From NCBI GenBank assembly GCA_022616655.1, contig JAKEEJ010000063.1, forward strand, positions 1 through 14,550: a DNA stretch of 14,550 bases, given 5' to 3'. The stretch comes from Nevskiales bacterium (lineage in GTDB: Bacteria; Pseudomonadota; Gammaproteobacteria; Nevskiales; Nevskiaceae). Positions 6,986 through 13,698 of this stretch are shown piece by piece. Position 1 is the first letter of the stretch, and each line of letters begins with the position of its first letter. Position numbers and translations under genes: made by a program. Under the pieces are notes generated by a model. It was not told the origin of the DNA. It saw only the letters and a program-made list of their open reading frames with translations, and did no database searches.

Positions 6986-7876
6986 ATGAACTACGCAACG
7001 CTGGCTCAATTCATCGGCAACACGCCGCTGGTGCAGCTGACCCGACTGCCCGGCCTGGGCGACAACACGCTGCTGGCCAAACTGGAGGGCAACAATCCCG
7101 CGGGTTCGGTCAAGGATCGCCCCGCGTACAGCATGATCCGTCACGCCCAGTTGCGCGGTGAACTGAAAGCCGGCGACACGCTGATTGAAGCGACGTCCGG
7201 CAACACCGGCATCGCCCTGGCCATGGTGGCGGCGGCGCAGGGCTATCGCATGATCCTGATCATGCCGGAGCACTTGTCCGTCGAACGTCGCGCAGTGATG
7301 AGGGCATTTGGCGCCGAGATCATTCTGGTGACGCAGCAGGAAGGGATGGAAGGCGCGCGCGATCTGGCGATGAAACTGCAGGCGGAAGGCAAGGGGCGGG
7401 TGCTGGACCAGTTCGCCAATCCGGACAATCCGCGCGCGCATTACGAAGGCACCGGGCCGGAAATATGGCGTGACACCCGGGGCCGGTTGACGCACTTTGT
7501 CTCGTCCATGGGAACGACCGGAACCCTCATGGGGTGCTCGCGGTTCTTCAAGGAAAAAAATCCGAAGATCGAAATGATTGGCGTCCAGCCGGACGGCGAA
7601 TCTTCAATTCCTGGCATCCGCAAGTGGCCGGAAGCTTATCTGCCGAAGATTTTTGATCGTACGCGCGTAGACCGGATCATTGAGGTCAGCGCCAAGGATG
7701 CGGAGGACACCACCCGACTGCTGGCCGCCAAAGAGGGCCTGTTTGCGGGTCCGTCGGCGGGCGGTACGATCTGGGCGGCTTTGAAGCTGTGCCGGAGTCT
7801 GAAAGCCGCCACGGTGGTGGCCGTCATTCCAGACCGCGGCGACCGCTACATTTCAACCGGAGTGTTCCCGCCGTGA
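6986..7876 (+). CDS. cysM: Cysteine synthase B (O-acetylserine sulfhydrylase CysM)
   Basis: CysM is a PLP enzyme that makes L-cysteine from O-acetylserine and sulfide; the B isoform also accepts thiosulfate, giving S-sulfocysteine. The 296-aa protein (E. coli 303) has the PLP-lysine motif NNPAGSVKDRPA (Lys43), the substrate loop TSGNTG (69-74) and the phosphate-cup motif MGTTGT (174-179). CysM rather than CysK is indicated by KLEGNNPAGSVKDR, SSIPGIRKWPEAYLP and the C-terminal DRGDRYISTGVF, which closely match E. coli CysM. Only 17 bases separate the right end of the MITE-like element from ATG 6986, and no Shine-Dalgarno is visible. The element may therefore have displaced the original leader. 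It heads a run of overlapping genes and its stop overlaps the exonuclease start (GTGA, 7873-7876). Confidence 0.96.
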   Translation: MNYATLAQFIGNTPLVQLTRLPGLGDNTLLAKLEGNNPAGSVKDRPAYSMIRHAQLRGELKAGDTLIEATSGNTGIALAMVAAAQGYRMILIMPEHLSVERRAVMRAFGAEIILVTQQEGMEGARDLAMKLQAEGKGRVLDQFANPDNPRAHYEGTGPEIWRDTRGRLTHFVSSMGTTGTLMGCSRFFKEKNPKIEMIGVQPDGESSIPGIRKWPEAYLPKIFDRTRVDRIIEVSAKDAEDTTRLLAAKEGLFAGPSAGGTIWAALKLCRSLKAATVVAVIPDRGDRYISTGVFPP

Positions 7877-8682
7877 GAACGGGAGACGGGGAACGGTCCG
7901 GAGAGCCCATTCTCGTGTTCGACATCGAGACCATTCCGGACCTCGAGGGCGGGCGGAAAATTCTCGGCCTGGAAGGCGTGGACGATGACGGCGTCGCACA
8001 GGCGATGGCCAGCCGGCGTTTGCAGGACAAGGGCAACGATTTCCAGCCGTCGCACTTGCACCGGGTGGTGGCGGTGTCGGTGGCACTGCGGCAGGGCGAC
8101 GGGTTCAGGGTCTGGTCGCTGGGAGAACCGGAATCTTCCGAAGCGGAACTGGTCCGGCGTTTCTTTGAGGGGATCGAAAAGTACAGGCCGACACTGGTTT
8201 CGTGGAACGGCAGCGGCTTTGATCTGCCGGTGCTGCATTACCGCGCGCTGAAGTACGGTATTGCCGCGCCGAGGTATTGGGACACCGGTCACTTTGACCG
8301 CGAAGCCAAATGGGACAACTACCTCGGTCGTTACCAGTTCCGCCACACCGACCTCATGGACGTGCTGGCGCTCTACAACGGCCGCAACTACGCACCGCTG
8401 GATGAAATCGCCCAATTGACAGGCCTGCCCGGCAAGCTGGGCATGGAAGGTTCGCAGGTGTTCGGGGCCTGGCGCGCGGGACGGCTGGCCGAGATCCGCG
8501 CCTACTGTGAAACCGACGTGCTGAACACCTATCTGATCTATCTGCGCTTCCGGCTGATGCGTGGCCAGCTGGACTCTGCCGGGTACACCGCCGAACTCGA
8601 ACGGGTGCGCGCTTTTCTGAAACAGAGTGCCACCCCGCATTGGGAGGCCTTTCAAAAGGCATGGACGGTTGAGCGGCATTAA
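7873..8682 (+). CDS. Predicted 3'-5' exonuclease related to the PolB proofreading domain
   Basis: The 269-aa protein matches the stand-alone 3'-5' exonuclease family related to the proofreading domain of family B polymerases (DNA_pol_B_exo2). The DEDDy acidic residues are visible: Asp17 and Glu19 in VFDIETIPD, Asp117 in SWNGSGFDLPVLHYRALKYG, and Tyr211 with Asp215 in YCETDVLNTYLIYLRF. Other family hallmarks are HLHRVVAVSVALR, APRYWDTG, FRHTDLMDVLALY and GLPGKLGMEG. It should degrade DNA (or possibly RNA) from the 3' end with divalent metal; the cellular pathway is unknown. The GTG start overlaps the cysM stop, and CGGAG-like bases (7858-7862) lie ten bases upstream. An in-frame start at 7789 would run deep into cysM and is rejected. 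The stop overlaps the next ATG by one base. Confidence 0.9.
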   Translation: MRTGDGERSGEPILVFDIETIPDLEGGRKILGLEGVDDDGVAQAMASRRLQDKGNDFQPSHLHRVVAVSVALRQGDGFRVWSLGEPESSEAELVRRFFEGIEKYRPTLVSWNGSGFDLPVLHYRALKYGIAAPRYWDTGHFDREAKWDNYLGRYQFRHTDLMDVLALYNGRNYAPLDEIAQLTGLPGKLGMEGSQVFGAWRAGRLAEIRAYCETDVLNTYLIYLRFRLMRGQLDSAGYTAELERVRAFLKQSATPHWEAFQKAWTVERH

Positions 8683-9158
8683 TGGGCATCGAGATCGAGC
8701 GGAAATTCCGGGTCAAAAATGAGCACTGGCGCGCGTCCGTGGTCCGCTCGCTGCCGATGCGCCAGGGTTATCTTTCAGATGGATCGGGCCGGGCCTCGGT
8801 GCGGGTGCGGCTGGAGGGGGAGCGGGCGGTACTGGGCATCAAGGCGGCCATTGTCGGTCACACGCGCACGGAATACGGCTACGCTATCCCCTCGGGAGAC
8901 GCCCGCGAAATTCTGGAGCAGTTGTGCGTCGGCGTGCTGGAAAAAATCCGGCACTGGGTGGTTCACGCCGGCAACACCTGGGAGGTGGACGAGTTCACCG
9001 GCGCCAACGGCGGCCTGGTCGTTGCAGAAATCGAACTGACACACGCGGATCAGTCTTTGGAACGTCCCGACTGGCTCGGCGAGGAAGTGACCGGCGACCG
9101 TCGTTACTACAATCAGCAGCTCGCCTTGCACCCGTATTCAGACTGGCATCGTCCATGA
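8682..9158 (+). CDS. CYTH-domain triphosphate tunnel metalloenzyme
   Basis: The 158-aa product is a single CYTH domain of the short bacterial TTM type. The N-terminal signature EIERKF places the ExExK metal/substrate residues at Glu4, Glu6 and Lys8. Alternating charged beta-strand residues line the tunnel: SVRVRLEGE, LGIKAA, RTEYGYAIP, LEKIRHWV, WEVDEFTG and VAEIEL. The C-terminal EEVTGDRRYYNQQLAL closely resembles the Nitrosomonas europaea enzyme NeuTTM, which hydrolyses inorganic tripolyphosphate. Tripolyphosphatase activity is therefore the best guess; adenylate cyclase and thiamine triphosphatase are other roles in this superfamily. No signal peptide is seen, so it should be cytoplasmic. 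ATG 8682 shares its first base with the exonuclease TAA stop, and its own stop overlaps the next gene (ATGA). Confidence 0.9.
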   Translation: MGIEIERKFRVKNEHWRASVVRSLPMRQGYLSDGSGRASVRVRLEGERAVLGIKAAIVGHTRTEYGYAIPSGDAREILEQLCVGVLEKIRHWVVHAGNTWEVDEFTGANGGLVVAEIELTHADQSLERPDWLGEEVTGDRRYYNQQLALHPYSDWHRP

Positions 9159-9634
9159 AACGGATTGAGATTGATCTGGCCAAACAGCAGCTGTGCCTGT
9201 ACGAGGGCCAGAAGCGGCTGCGGGAGTACCCGGTGTCCACGGCCGCCAAGGGAGCGGGAGAGCAAAATGGCAGCGAATGCACGCCGCGCGGTCGGCACAA
9301 GATCCGGGCCAAGATCGGACGCGGCGCGCCACCGGGAGCGGTCTTTGCCGGGCGCCGGCCGACCGGCGAAATCTACACGCCGGAACTGGGCGCGCGTTAT
9401 CCGCAGCGCGACTGGATTCTGACCCGCATCCTGTGGTTGTCCGGTCTGGAGCCGGGAAAAAATCGTCTGCACGATGTGGATACCCTGCGCCGCTACATCT
9501 ACATTCACGGCACGCCGGACGGTACGCGTCTGGGCGTGCCGGGCTCACGCGGCTGTGTGCGCATGCGCAACGCAGACCTCGTGGAACTGTTTGATCTCGT
9601 CCCCGCCGGTACTGAAGTGACGATCAACGAATGA
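9155..9634 (+). CDS. YkuD-fold L,D-transpeptidase-like protein without signal peptide (possible cytoplasmic L,D-carboxypeptidase)
   Basis: The 159-aa protein is a single YkuD domain. Its catalytic block runs YIYIHGTPDGTRLG (His118) and then SRGCVRM (131-137), with nucleophile Cys134 and Arg136. Conserved substrate-loop segments are CTPRGRHKIRAKIG and GRRPTGEIYTPEL. Exported YkuD enzymes crosslink peptidoglycan through diaminopimelate, but this one starts directly with the first beta-strand (MKRIEIDLAKQQLCLYEG). It has no signal peptide, membrane segment or LysM domain. ATG 9155 overlaps the CYTH stop, and no earlier in-frame start adds an export signal. Its stop overlaps nagZ (ATGA). With nagZ it may act in cytoplasmic peptidoglycan recycling, trimming tetrapeptides like ElsL of Acinetobacter baumannii. 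The Arg in SRGC replaces the His of the textbook SHGC; this position varies in the family (SSGC and SQGC also occur). Confidence 0.88.
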   Translation: MKRIEIDLAKQQLCLYEGQKRLREYPVSTAAKGAGEQNGSECTPRGRHKIRAKIGRGAPPGAVFAGRRPTGEIYTPELGARYPQRDWILTRILWLSGLEPGKNRLHDVDTLRRYIYIHGTPDGTRLGVPGSRGCVRMRNADLVELFDLVPAGTEVTINE

Positions 9635-10584
9635 AAAGCATCGGGCCTTTGATGACCGATATCGGTGGCCTTGAACTGGCCGCCGAAGACCGCGAGGCGC
9701 TCAAGCACCCGCTGATCGGTGGGGTGATTCTGTTCACGCGCAACTACCGTGACCGCCGGCAGTTGGGAGCCCTGTGCCGGGAACTGAGCGCGCTCAGACA
9801 GCCCCGGCTGTTGCTGGCCGTGGATCACGAAGGGGGCCGGGTGCAGCGCTTCCGTGAAGGGTTCACGCGCGTGCCGGCCATGAACACGCTCGGCCGGCGC
9901 TATCTCGAAAATCGCCGTCAGGCGCTCGCGGAAGCCCGGCGCTGGGGCCGCTGCATCGGCCGCGAACTGTCCGCCTGCGGCCTCGATCTGAGCTTTGCTC
10001 CGGTGCTGGATCGCGACACCGGCAAGAGCGAGGTGATTGGCGACCGTGCCTTTTCTTCCGACGTCACGGCCATTGCGGCACTGGCCCGGGCCTTCTGCCG
10101 CGGGCTGGCGGCGGCCGGTCATGCCGCGACCGGTAAACACTTTCCCGGTCATGGCGCGGTCACGGCCGATTCACATCAGGAGTTACCGGTGGACCCGCGG
10201 CCCTGGAAGGACATTGCGGCCACCGATCTGGTGCCATTCGCCGCGATGATCCGGGACCGGATCCCCTCGCTGATGCTGGCGCACGTGCGCTACAGCGCCG
10301 TGGATGCGGCACCGGCCAGCCTGTCGCGATTCTGGATCCGGAACGTCTTGCGCCGGCGGATGAAATACGATGGCGCGCTGTTCTGCGATGACCTGTCCAT
10401 GGGTGGCGCTGTGGTTGCGGGTCCCCTGGAAGAGCGCGCGGAGCAGGCCCTCGACGCCGGTTGCGACATGCTGCCGGTATGCAACAACCGTACAGGACTT
10501 TTGCAATTGCTCGACGTACTGAAACCCCGTCACCGGCCGGCGGCCACCCGGCGCCTGAAGCGGCTGTACCGGCGGAATTCATGA
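9631..10584 (+). CDS. nagZ: Beta-N-acetylhexosaminidase NagZ (peptidoglycan recycling)
   Basis: NagZ is a cytoplasmic family 3 glycoside hydrolase. It removes N-acetylglucosamine from GlcNAc-anhydroMurNAc peptides imported by AmpG, and its products can control ampC-type beta-lactamase induction. The 317-aa protein (E. coli 341) has AVDHEGGRVQRF (63-74), GLDLSFAPVLD, the motif KHFPGHG (169-175) and the catalytic Asp180/His182 pair in TADSH. AHVRYSAVD and the nucleophile motif DDLSM (253-257) follow, then the C-terminal DAGCDMLPVCNNR. All catalytic features are present; the shortness is at the C-terminus. ATG 9631 overlaps the YkuD gene stop and its own stop overlaps hpt (ATGA, 10581-10584). 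No signal peptide is present, consistent with cytoplasmic action. Confidence 0.97.
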   Translation: MKSIGPLMTDIGGLELAAEDREALKHPLIGGVILFTRNYRDRRQLGALCRELSALRQPRLLLAVDHEGGRVQRFREGFTRVPAMNTLGRRYLENRRQALAEARRWGRCIGRELSACGLDLSFAPVLDRDTGKSEVIGDRAFSSDVTAIAALARAFCRGLAAAGHAATGKHFPGHGAVTADSHQELPVDPRPWKDIAATDLVPFAAMIRDRIPSLMLAHVRYSAVDAAPASLSRFWIRNVLRRRMKYDGALFCDDLSMGGAVVAGPLEERAEQALDAGCDMLPVCNNRTGLLQLLDVLKPRHRPAATRRLKRLYRRNS

Positions 10585-11132
10585 ATCCCATGCTTGAAGA
10601 AGCCCGCAAGATCAGAGCCCGGGCCGATTGTCTGCACGATGCGGCCGGCGTGCAGTCGGCGTACGACCGGCTGGCGGCGGCCATCCGCCGGGATTACGAA
10701 CATCAGAATCCGCTGATTCTGTGCGTGATGATGGGCGGACTGGTGCCGACCGCCGAAATCATCCGGCGCCTCGACTTTGCGTTTGAACTGGATTACCTGC
10801 ACGCGACGCGTTATCACAGCCAGACCTCCGGCGGCGACCTGGTCTGGAAGGCGCATCCCGCGACGTCACTGCGCGGCCGGCAGGTGCTGGTGATTGACGA
10901 CATCCTCGACGAAGGTCATACCCTGCTGGCCATTCAACAGGCCTTGCGGGCCCAGGAGCCCGCCAGTCTGAAGACGGCGGTACTCACCGAAAAACGCCAT
11001 GCCCGTCGCGCGCCGGGCGCGCGCGCGGACTATATCGGCCTCGAAGTGGAGGATCGCTATGTGTTCGGCTGCGGCATGGACTACAAGGGTTATTTCCGGC
11101 AGTTGCCGGCGATTTACGCGGTGAATCAATGA
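10581..11132 (+). CDS. hpt: Hypoxanthine-guanine phosphoribosyltransferase
   Basis: This is a type I phosphoribosyltransferase of the purine-salvage group, converting hypoxanthine (and probably guanine) with PRPP to IMP (or GMP). The 183-aa protein contains the PRPP-binding motif VLVIDDILDEGHTL (102-115). The hood-region start LILCVMMGGLVPTAEI (45-60) and the flexible-loop region HATRYHSQTSGGDLVWK follow the family pattern. The C-terminal base-binding segment includes VFGCGMDYKGYFRQLPAIYAV. The DEGHTL variant of the more usual DTGxTL is, from memory, typical of this gammaproteobacterial subgroup that sits next to nagZ. ATG 10581 overlaps the nagZ stop. The following phosphorylase gene makes a substrate for it, which supports hypoxanthine as the physiological base. 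Base specificity is inferred. Confidence 0.92.
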   Translation: MNPMLEEARKIRARADCLHDAAGVQSAYDRLAAAIRRDYEHQNPLILCVMMGGLVPTAEIIRRLDFAFELDYLHATRYHSQTSGGDLVWKAHPATSLRGRQVLVIDDILDEGHTLLAIQQALRAQEPASLKTAVLTEKRHARRAPGARADYIGLEVEDRYVFGCGMDYKGYFRQLPAIYAVNQ

Positions 11133-11155
11133 ACATTGATCATGCCCTCACCCCA

Positions 11156-11203
11156 CCGCCCGCTCCGCGGGCGGTTCCCCCCTCTCCCGCAAGCGGGAGA
11201 GGG
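11156..11203. repeat. Double-hairpin repeat between hpt and the phosphorylase gene
   Basis: Two perfect hairpins lie back to back in the only sizeable gap of the second gene run. The first pairs CCGCCCGC (11156-11163) with 11167-11174 around three bases. The second pairs CCCTCTCCCGC (11180-11190) with 11193-11203 around AA. No T-run follows, so a classical terminator is unlikely. CCCTCTCCCGC-type palindromes are, from memory, a very common dispersed intergenic repeat in G+C-rich proteobacteria. In mRNA they could pause polymerase or stabilise the upstream message. Confidence 0.8.
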
Positions 11204-11220
11204 ACATTGGACGCGCCCCG

Positions 11221-11982
11221 ATGGGCGCGATAGCAGTGATTGGCGGTACCGGCATGCAGGATTGGCCGGGCCTGGAGGTCAAGCGCCGGAAAAAAATCCG
11301 AACACCGTATGGCGAACCGTCGGCGCCGCTGGTCCACGGCCGCGTGTCCGGCGCGGACGTGATTTTTCTCGCGCGCCACGGCATCGGCCATACGATTCCG
11401 CCGCACCGGATCAACTACCGGGCCAATCTGTGGGCGCTGAAGCGTGCCGGTGTGCGGGATGTCATTGCGATCGCGGCGGTGGGCGGAATCGCCCGGAACA
11501 TGCCGCCGACGGGCGTGGGGATTCCGGAGGATCTGATTGATTACACCTGGGGCCGCGAACACAGTTATGCCGACGGGGTGCGCCGGCCGCTGCAGCACGT
11601 GGACTTCAGCGCGCCCTATTCCGAACGGGTGCGGAACGCGCTATTGCAGGGCGCGCGCCGGGCCGGTGTCCGGGTTGCGGCGCGCGGCGTGATGGGTGTC
11701 ACGCAGGGGCCGCGGCTGGAATCGCCTGCCGAGATCCGCCGGCTGCAGCGCGACGGCTGCACCATGGTCAGCATGACCGGAATGCCTGAGGCCGGGCTGG
11801 CCCGCGAGCTGGGCCTGGAGTACGCCGCGCTTGCCGTTTCGGTGAACTGGGCCGCCGGTCTTGGAACCGGCGATATTCACGCGGAGATCGAAACGTGTGT
11901 CGTGCGCGGAATGGAGAAAGTCAGGGTCATTCTGGACATGGCCTTGCCGTTCCTGACGGCCGGCGTACAGCACCGGCGGTAG
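11221..11982 (+). CDS. S-methyl-5'-thioinosine phosphorylase (PNP/MTAP family)
   Basis: The 253-aa product belongs to the trimeric nucleoside phosphorylase group (PNP/MTAP). It has the phosphate-binding VIGGTG (6-11), ARHG (51-54), HRINYRANLWALK (62-74) and AAVGGI (85-90). IPEDLIDYTWGREHSY, TQGPRLESPAEIRR and MTGMPEAGLARELGLEYAALAVSVNWAAG (185-213) follow. Asn209 replaces the Asp that marks adenine-specific MTAP enzymes, pointing to a 6-oxopurine substrate. Close resemblance to Pseudomonas aeruginosa PA3004 suggests phosphorolysis of methylthioinosine to hypoxanthine and 5-methylthioribose 1-phosphate; inosine phosphorylase is the main alternative. ATG 11221 follows the double hairpin by 17 bases without a clear Shine-Dalgarno. 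It converges on the cyclic-di-GMP gene with only 11 bases between stops. Confidence 0.9.
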   Translation: MGAIAVIGGTGMQDWPGLEVKRRKKIRTPYGEPSAPLVHGRVSGADVIFLARHGIGHTIPPHRINYRANLWALKRAGVRDVIAIAAVGGIARNMPPTGVGIPEDLIDYTWGREHSYADGVRRPLQHVDFSAPYSERVRNALLQGARRAGVRVAARGVMGVTQGPRLESPAEIRRLQRDGCTMVSMTGMPEAGLARELGLEYAALAVSVNWAAGLGTGDIHAEIETCVVRGMEKVRVILDMALPFLTAGVQHRR

Positions 11983-11993
11983 CCAGAAGAGAC

Positions 11994-13673
11994 TCAGAGC
12001 GCTTCCAGCGGCCGCCCCTCGGCGATGGCGCGTCCCTGGGCCCAGTCCACGCCAATGCCGCGCAGCGGTTCCAGCAGGTCGAGGCTCTCGACGTTCTCGG
12101 CGATGGTCAGCAGGCCCAGATCGTGACCGATGCGGTTGATCGCTTCGACCAGGTCGCGGTCCACGCGGGTTTCCTGCATGGACTGGATGAAATTGCCGTC
12201 AATCTTGAGAAAGTGTACCGGCAGATTCTTGAGATACGAGAAGGAGGCCATGCCGGCGCCGAAATCGTCCAGGGAAAACCGTACGCCCGCCTGCGACAGC
12301 CGGCGGATGAACTGTACCGCCACCGACAGGCGCGCGATGGCGGCCGTTTCAGTAATTTCGAAACAGATGCGGCGCGGAGCCACGCCCGTTTTCTGCAGTT
12401 GCGCCAGCACGAAATCCAGGAAGTTGTCGTTCCCCAGCGACTGTCCGGACAGATTGATGGCATGGATCACCCCGTCGTCGGGCCGTGCCGCCAGGTGCCG
12501 AAGGGCGTGTTTCACCACCCAGCGGTCCATGGGCGTGATCAGGTAATAACGCTCCGCGGCCCGGATGAAAGCCGACGGCATGATCAGACGGCCCTGTTCG
12601 TTGCGCCAGCGCACCAGCAGCTCGCGGTACACCACGCGCCGGGGATTGTGCAGGTCCACGACGTCCTCGGTGAACAGCACGAAGCGGTTTTGCTCCAGGG
12701 AGCGGGTGAAGCGTCCCATCATGATCCATTCGTCATAACGCCGTGTGGTTTCGGAGTCCGCCGAATACACGCGGTCGCGTCCGCCCTCCTTGGCCGTCCG
12801 GCAACTCGCGTCGGCTTCGCGCATGATGCGCGCAATGCTGTCGGTGCCGGCGTCCAGCGCGGTGGTGCCGATGCTCACGGTGAGACGATAACTGCGGTCG
12901 TCCTGCCGGAAGCGGAAGTAGCGCACGGCCTCCTGAAGGGACTTCAGCACGGCGTTGGTCCCCGCGGGGTCCTGGTCGGTCAGCAACAGGCCGAATTCGT
13001 CGCCGCCCAGACGGGCCAGCACGTCGCCTTCACGCAGGCGAGTGCGCAGCACGGCGGCCACTTGGCGCAACATCTGGTCTCCGGAAGGATGGCCGGCCGT
13101 ATCGTTGATCAGGCGGAACTGATCCAGGTCCAGGAAACACACGCGGTAACGGCTGTTACGGCGTTGGGCATCGGCCAACGCCTGCTGGAGCCGTCGTTCA
13201 AACTCTTCGCGGTTGAGCAGGCCGGTGAGTGTATCGTGGCAGGCACGGAAGGCCAGTTCCTCGGTCAGCAGCGTGTAGGCGGTCACGTCTTCGAACAGCA
13301 GCACCGCGCCGCCGCTGGCAGGGTCGGGCAGCACCTGCCAGCTGATGGACAGACGGTCGCGGTCGTCGGCGGTCAGTAACACCTCCGCCTGCTCGGAACG
13401 CTGTGCCTGCCGTGCCCGCAGGGCAACGAAGATCGGGTGCCGGTCCGGTTCCGCAACGCCGTGCAGCCGGAACACGCGGTCGCAGGGCTGGCCCAGGGCC
13501 GACTCGCGCGTCCAGCCGGTCAGGCGCTGGGCGGCCTGGTTGAGATCGGTGATCTGTCCCCGCGCGTCCACGGTTATCACCCCCTCGCTCATCGTCTGCA
13601 GGACGAATTCAGGGCAGGGCGCCGTTTTAGGAGGGGACGGATTCACAGAAAATGAGTCACGTTTTAAGAGCAA
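11994..13673 (-). CDS. PAS-GGDEF-EAL cyclic-di-GMP synthase/phosphodiesterase
   Basis: The 559-aa protein has an N-terminal PAS-like sensor (about residues 22-130), a GGDEF domain (about 140-305) and an EAL domain (about 315-559). No membrane segment or signal peptide is seen, so it is probably cytoplasmic. The cyclase motif RLGGDEF (221-227) is intact, with an inhibitory RxxD site (Arg214-Asp217) five residues before it. The phosphodiesterase residues are all present: Glu351 (EAL written ELL), Asn407, Glu439, Asp469, Asp470, Lys490, Glu526 and Gln546. Their spacing closely matches RocR. Either or both activities are plausible. The start is uncertain: TTG at 13673, GTG at 13646 (residue 10) or ATG at residue 28 are all in frame and none has a good Shine-Dalgarno. 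It is transcribed against its neighbours and diverges from the ParA-like gene. Confidence 0.93.
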   Translation of the reverse strand: MLLKRDSFSVNPSPPKTAPCPEFVLQTMSEGVITVDARGQITDLNQAAQRLTGWTRESALGQPCDRVFRLHGVAEPDRHPIFVALRARQAQRSEQAEVLLTADDRDRLSISWQVLPDPASGGAVLLFEDVTAYTLLTEELAFRACHDTLTGLLNREEFERRLQQALADAQRRNSRYRVCFLDLDQFRLINDTAGHPSGDQMLRQVAAVLRTRLREGDVLARLGGDEFGLLLTDQDPAGTNAVLKSLQEAVRYFRFRQDDRSYRLTVSIGTTALDAGTDSIARIMREADASCRTAKEGGRDRVYSADSETTRRYDEWIMMGRFTRSLEQNRFVLFTEDVVDLHNPRRVVYRELLVRWRNEQGRLIMPSAFIRAAERYYLITPMDRWVVKHALRHLAARPDDGVIHAINLSGQSLGNDNFLDFVLAQLQKTGVAPRRICFEITETAAIARLSVAVQFIRRLSQAGVRFSLDDFGAGMASFSYLKNLPVHFLKIDGNFIQSMQETRVDRDLVEAINRIGHDLGLLTIAENVESLDLLEPLRGIGVDWAQGRAIAEGRPLEAL

Positions 13674-13698
13674 TTTCGTTAAAGTCGGAGGCTGAGCT
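13674..13698. promoter_or_regulatory. Very short divergent gap with ribosome-binding site for the ParA-like gene
   Basis: Only 25 bases separate the proposed start codons of the divergent PAS-GGDEF-EAL and ParA-like genes. GGAGG (13687-13691) sits seven bases before ATG 13699 and decides that start. There is no room for two promoters, so at least one must lie inside coding sequence, or the true starts are further downstream (13646 and 13744). I found no convincing -35/-10 pair. Confidence 0.5.

Noticed and set aside
7789..7872. Upstream start that would lengthen the exonuclease by 28 residues
   Set aside because: It overlaps the conserved cysM C-terminus in another frame and adds a non-homologous Arg-rich stretch. 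GTG 7873 with the GTGA overlap fits the local pattern.
9548..9556. SRGC instead of SHGC as an inactivating change in the YkuD protein
   Set aside because: This position is variable among active family members, and the catalytic Cys, His and Arg are present.
11156..11203. Intrinsic terminator after hpt
   Set aside because: Both hairpins are strong but no T-run follows on either strand.
11895..13379. 494-codon open frame on the + strand, opposite the PAS-GGDEF-EAL gene
   Set aside because: Its translation has no recognisable domain and is Q/H/G/V-rich as expected from an antisense frame in G+C-rich DNA. The minus-strand protein has complete catalytic motifs.
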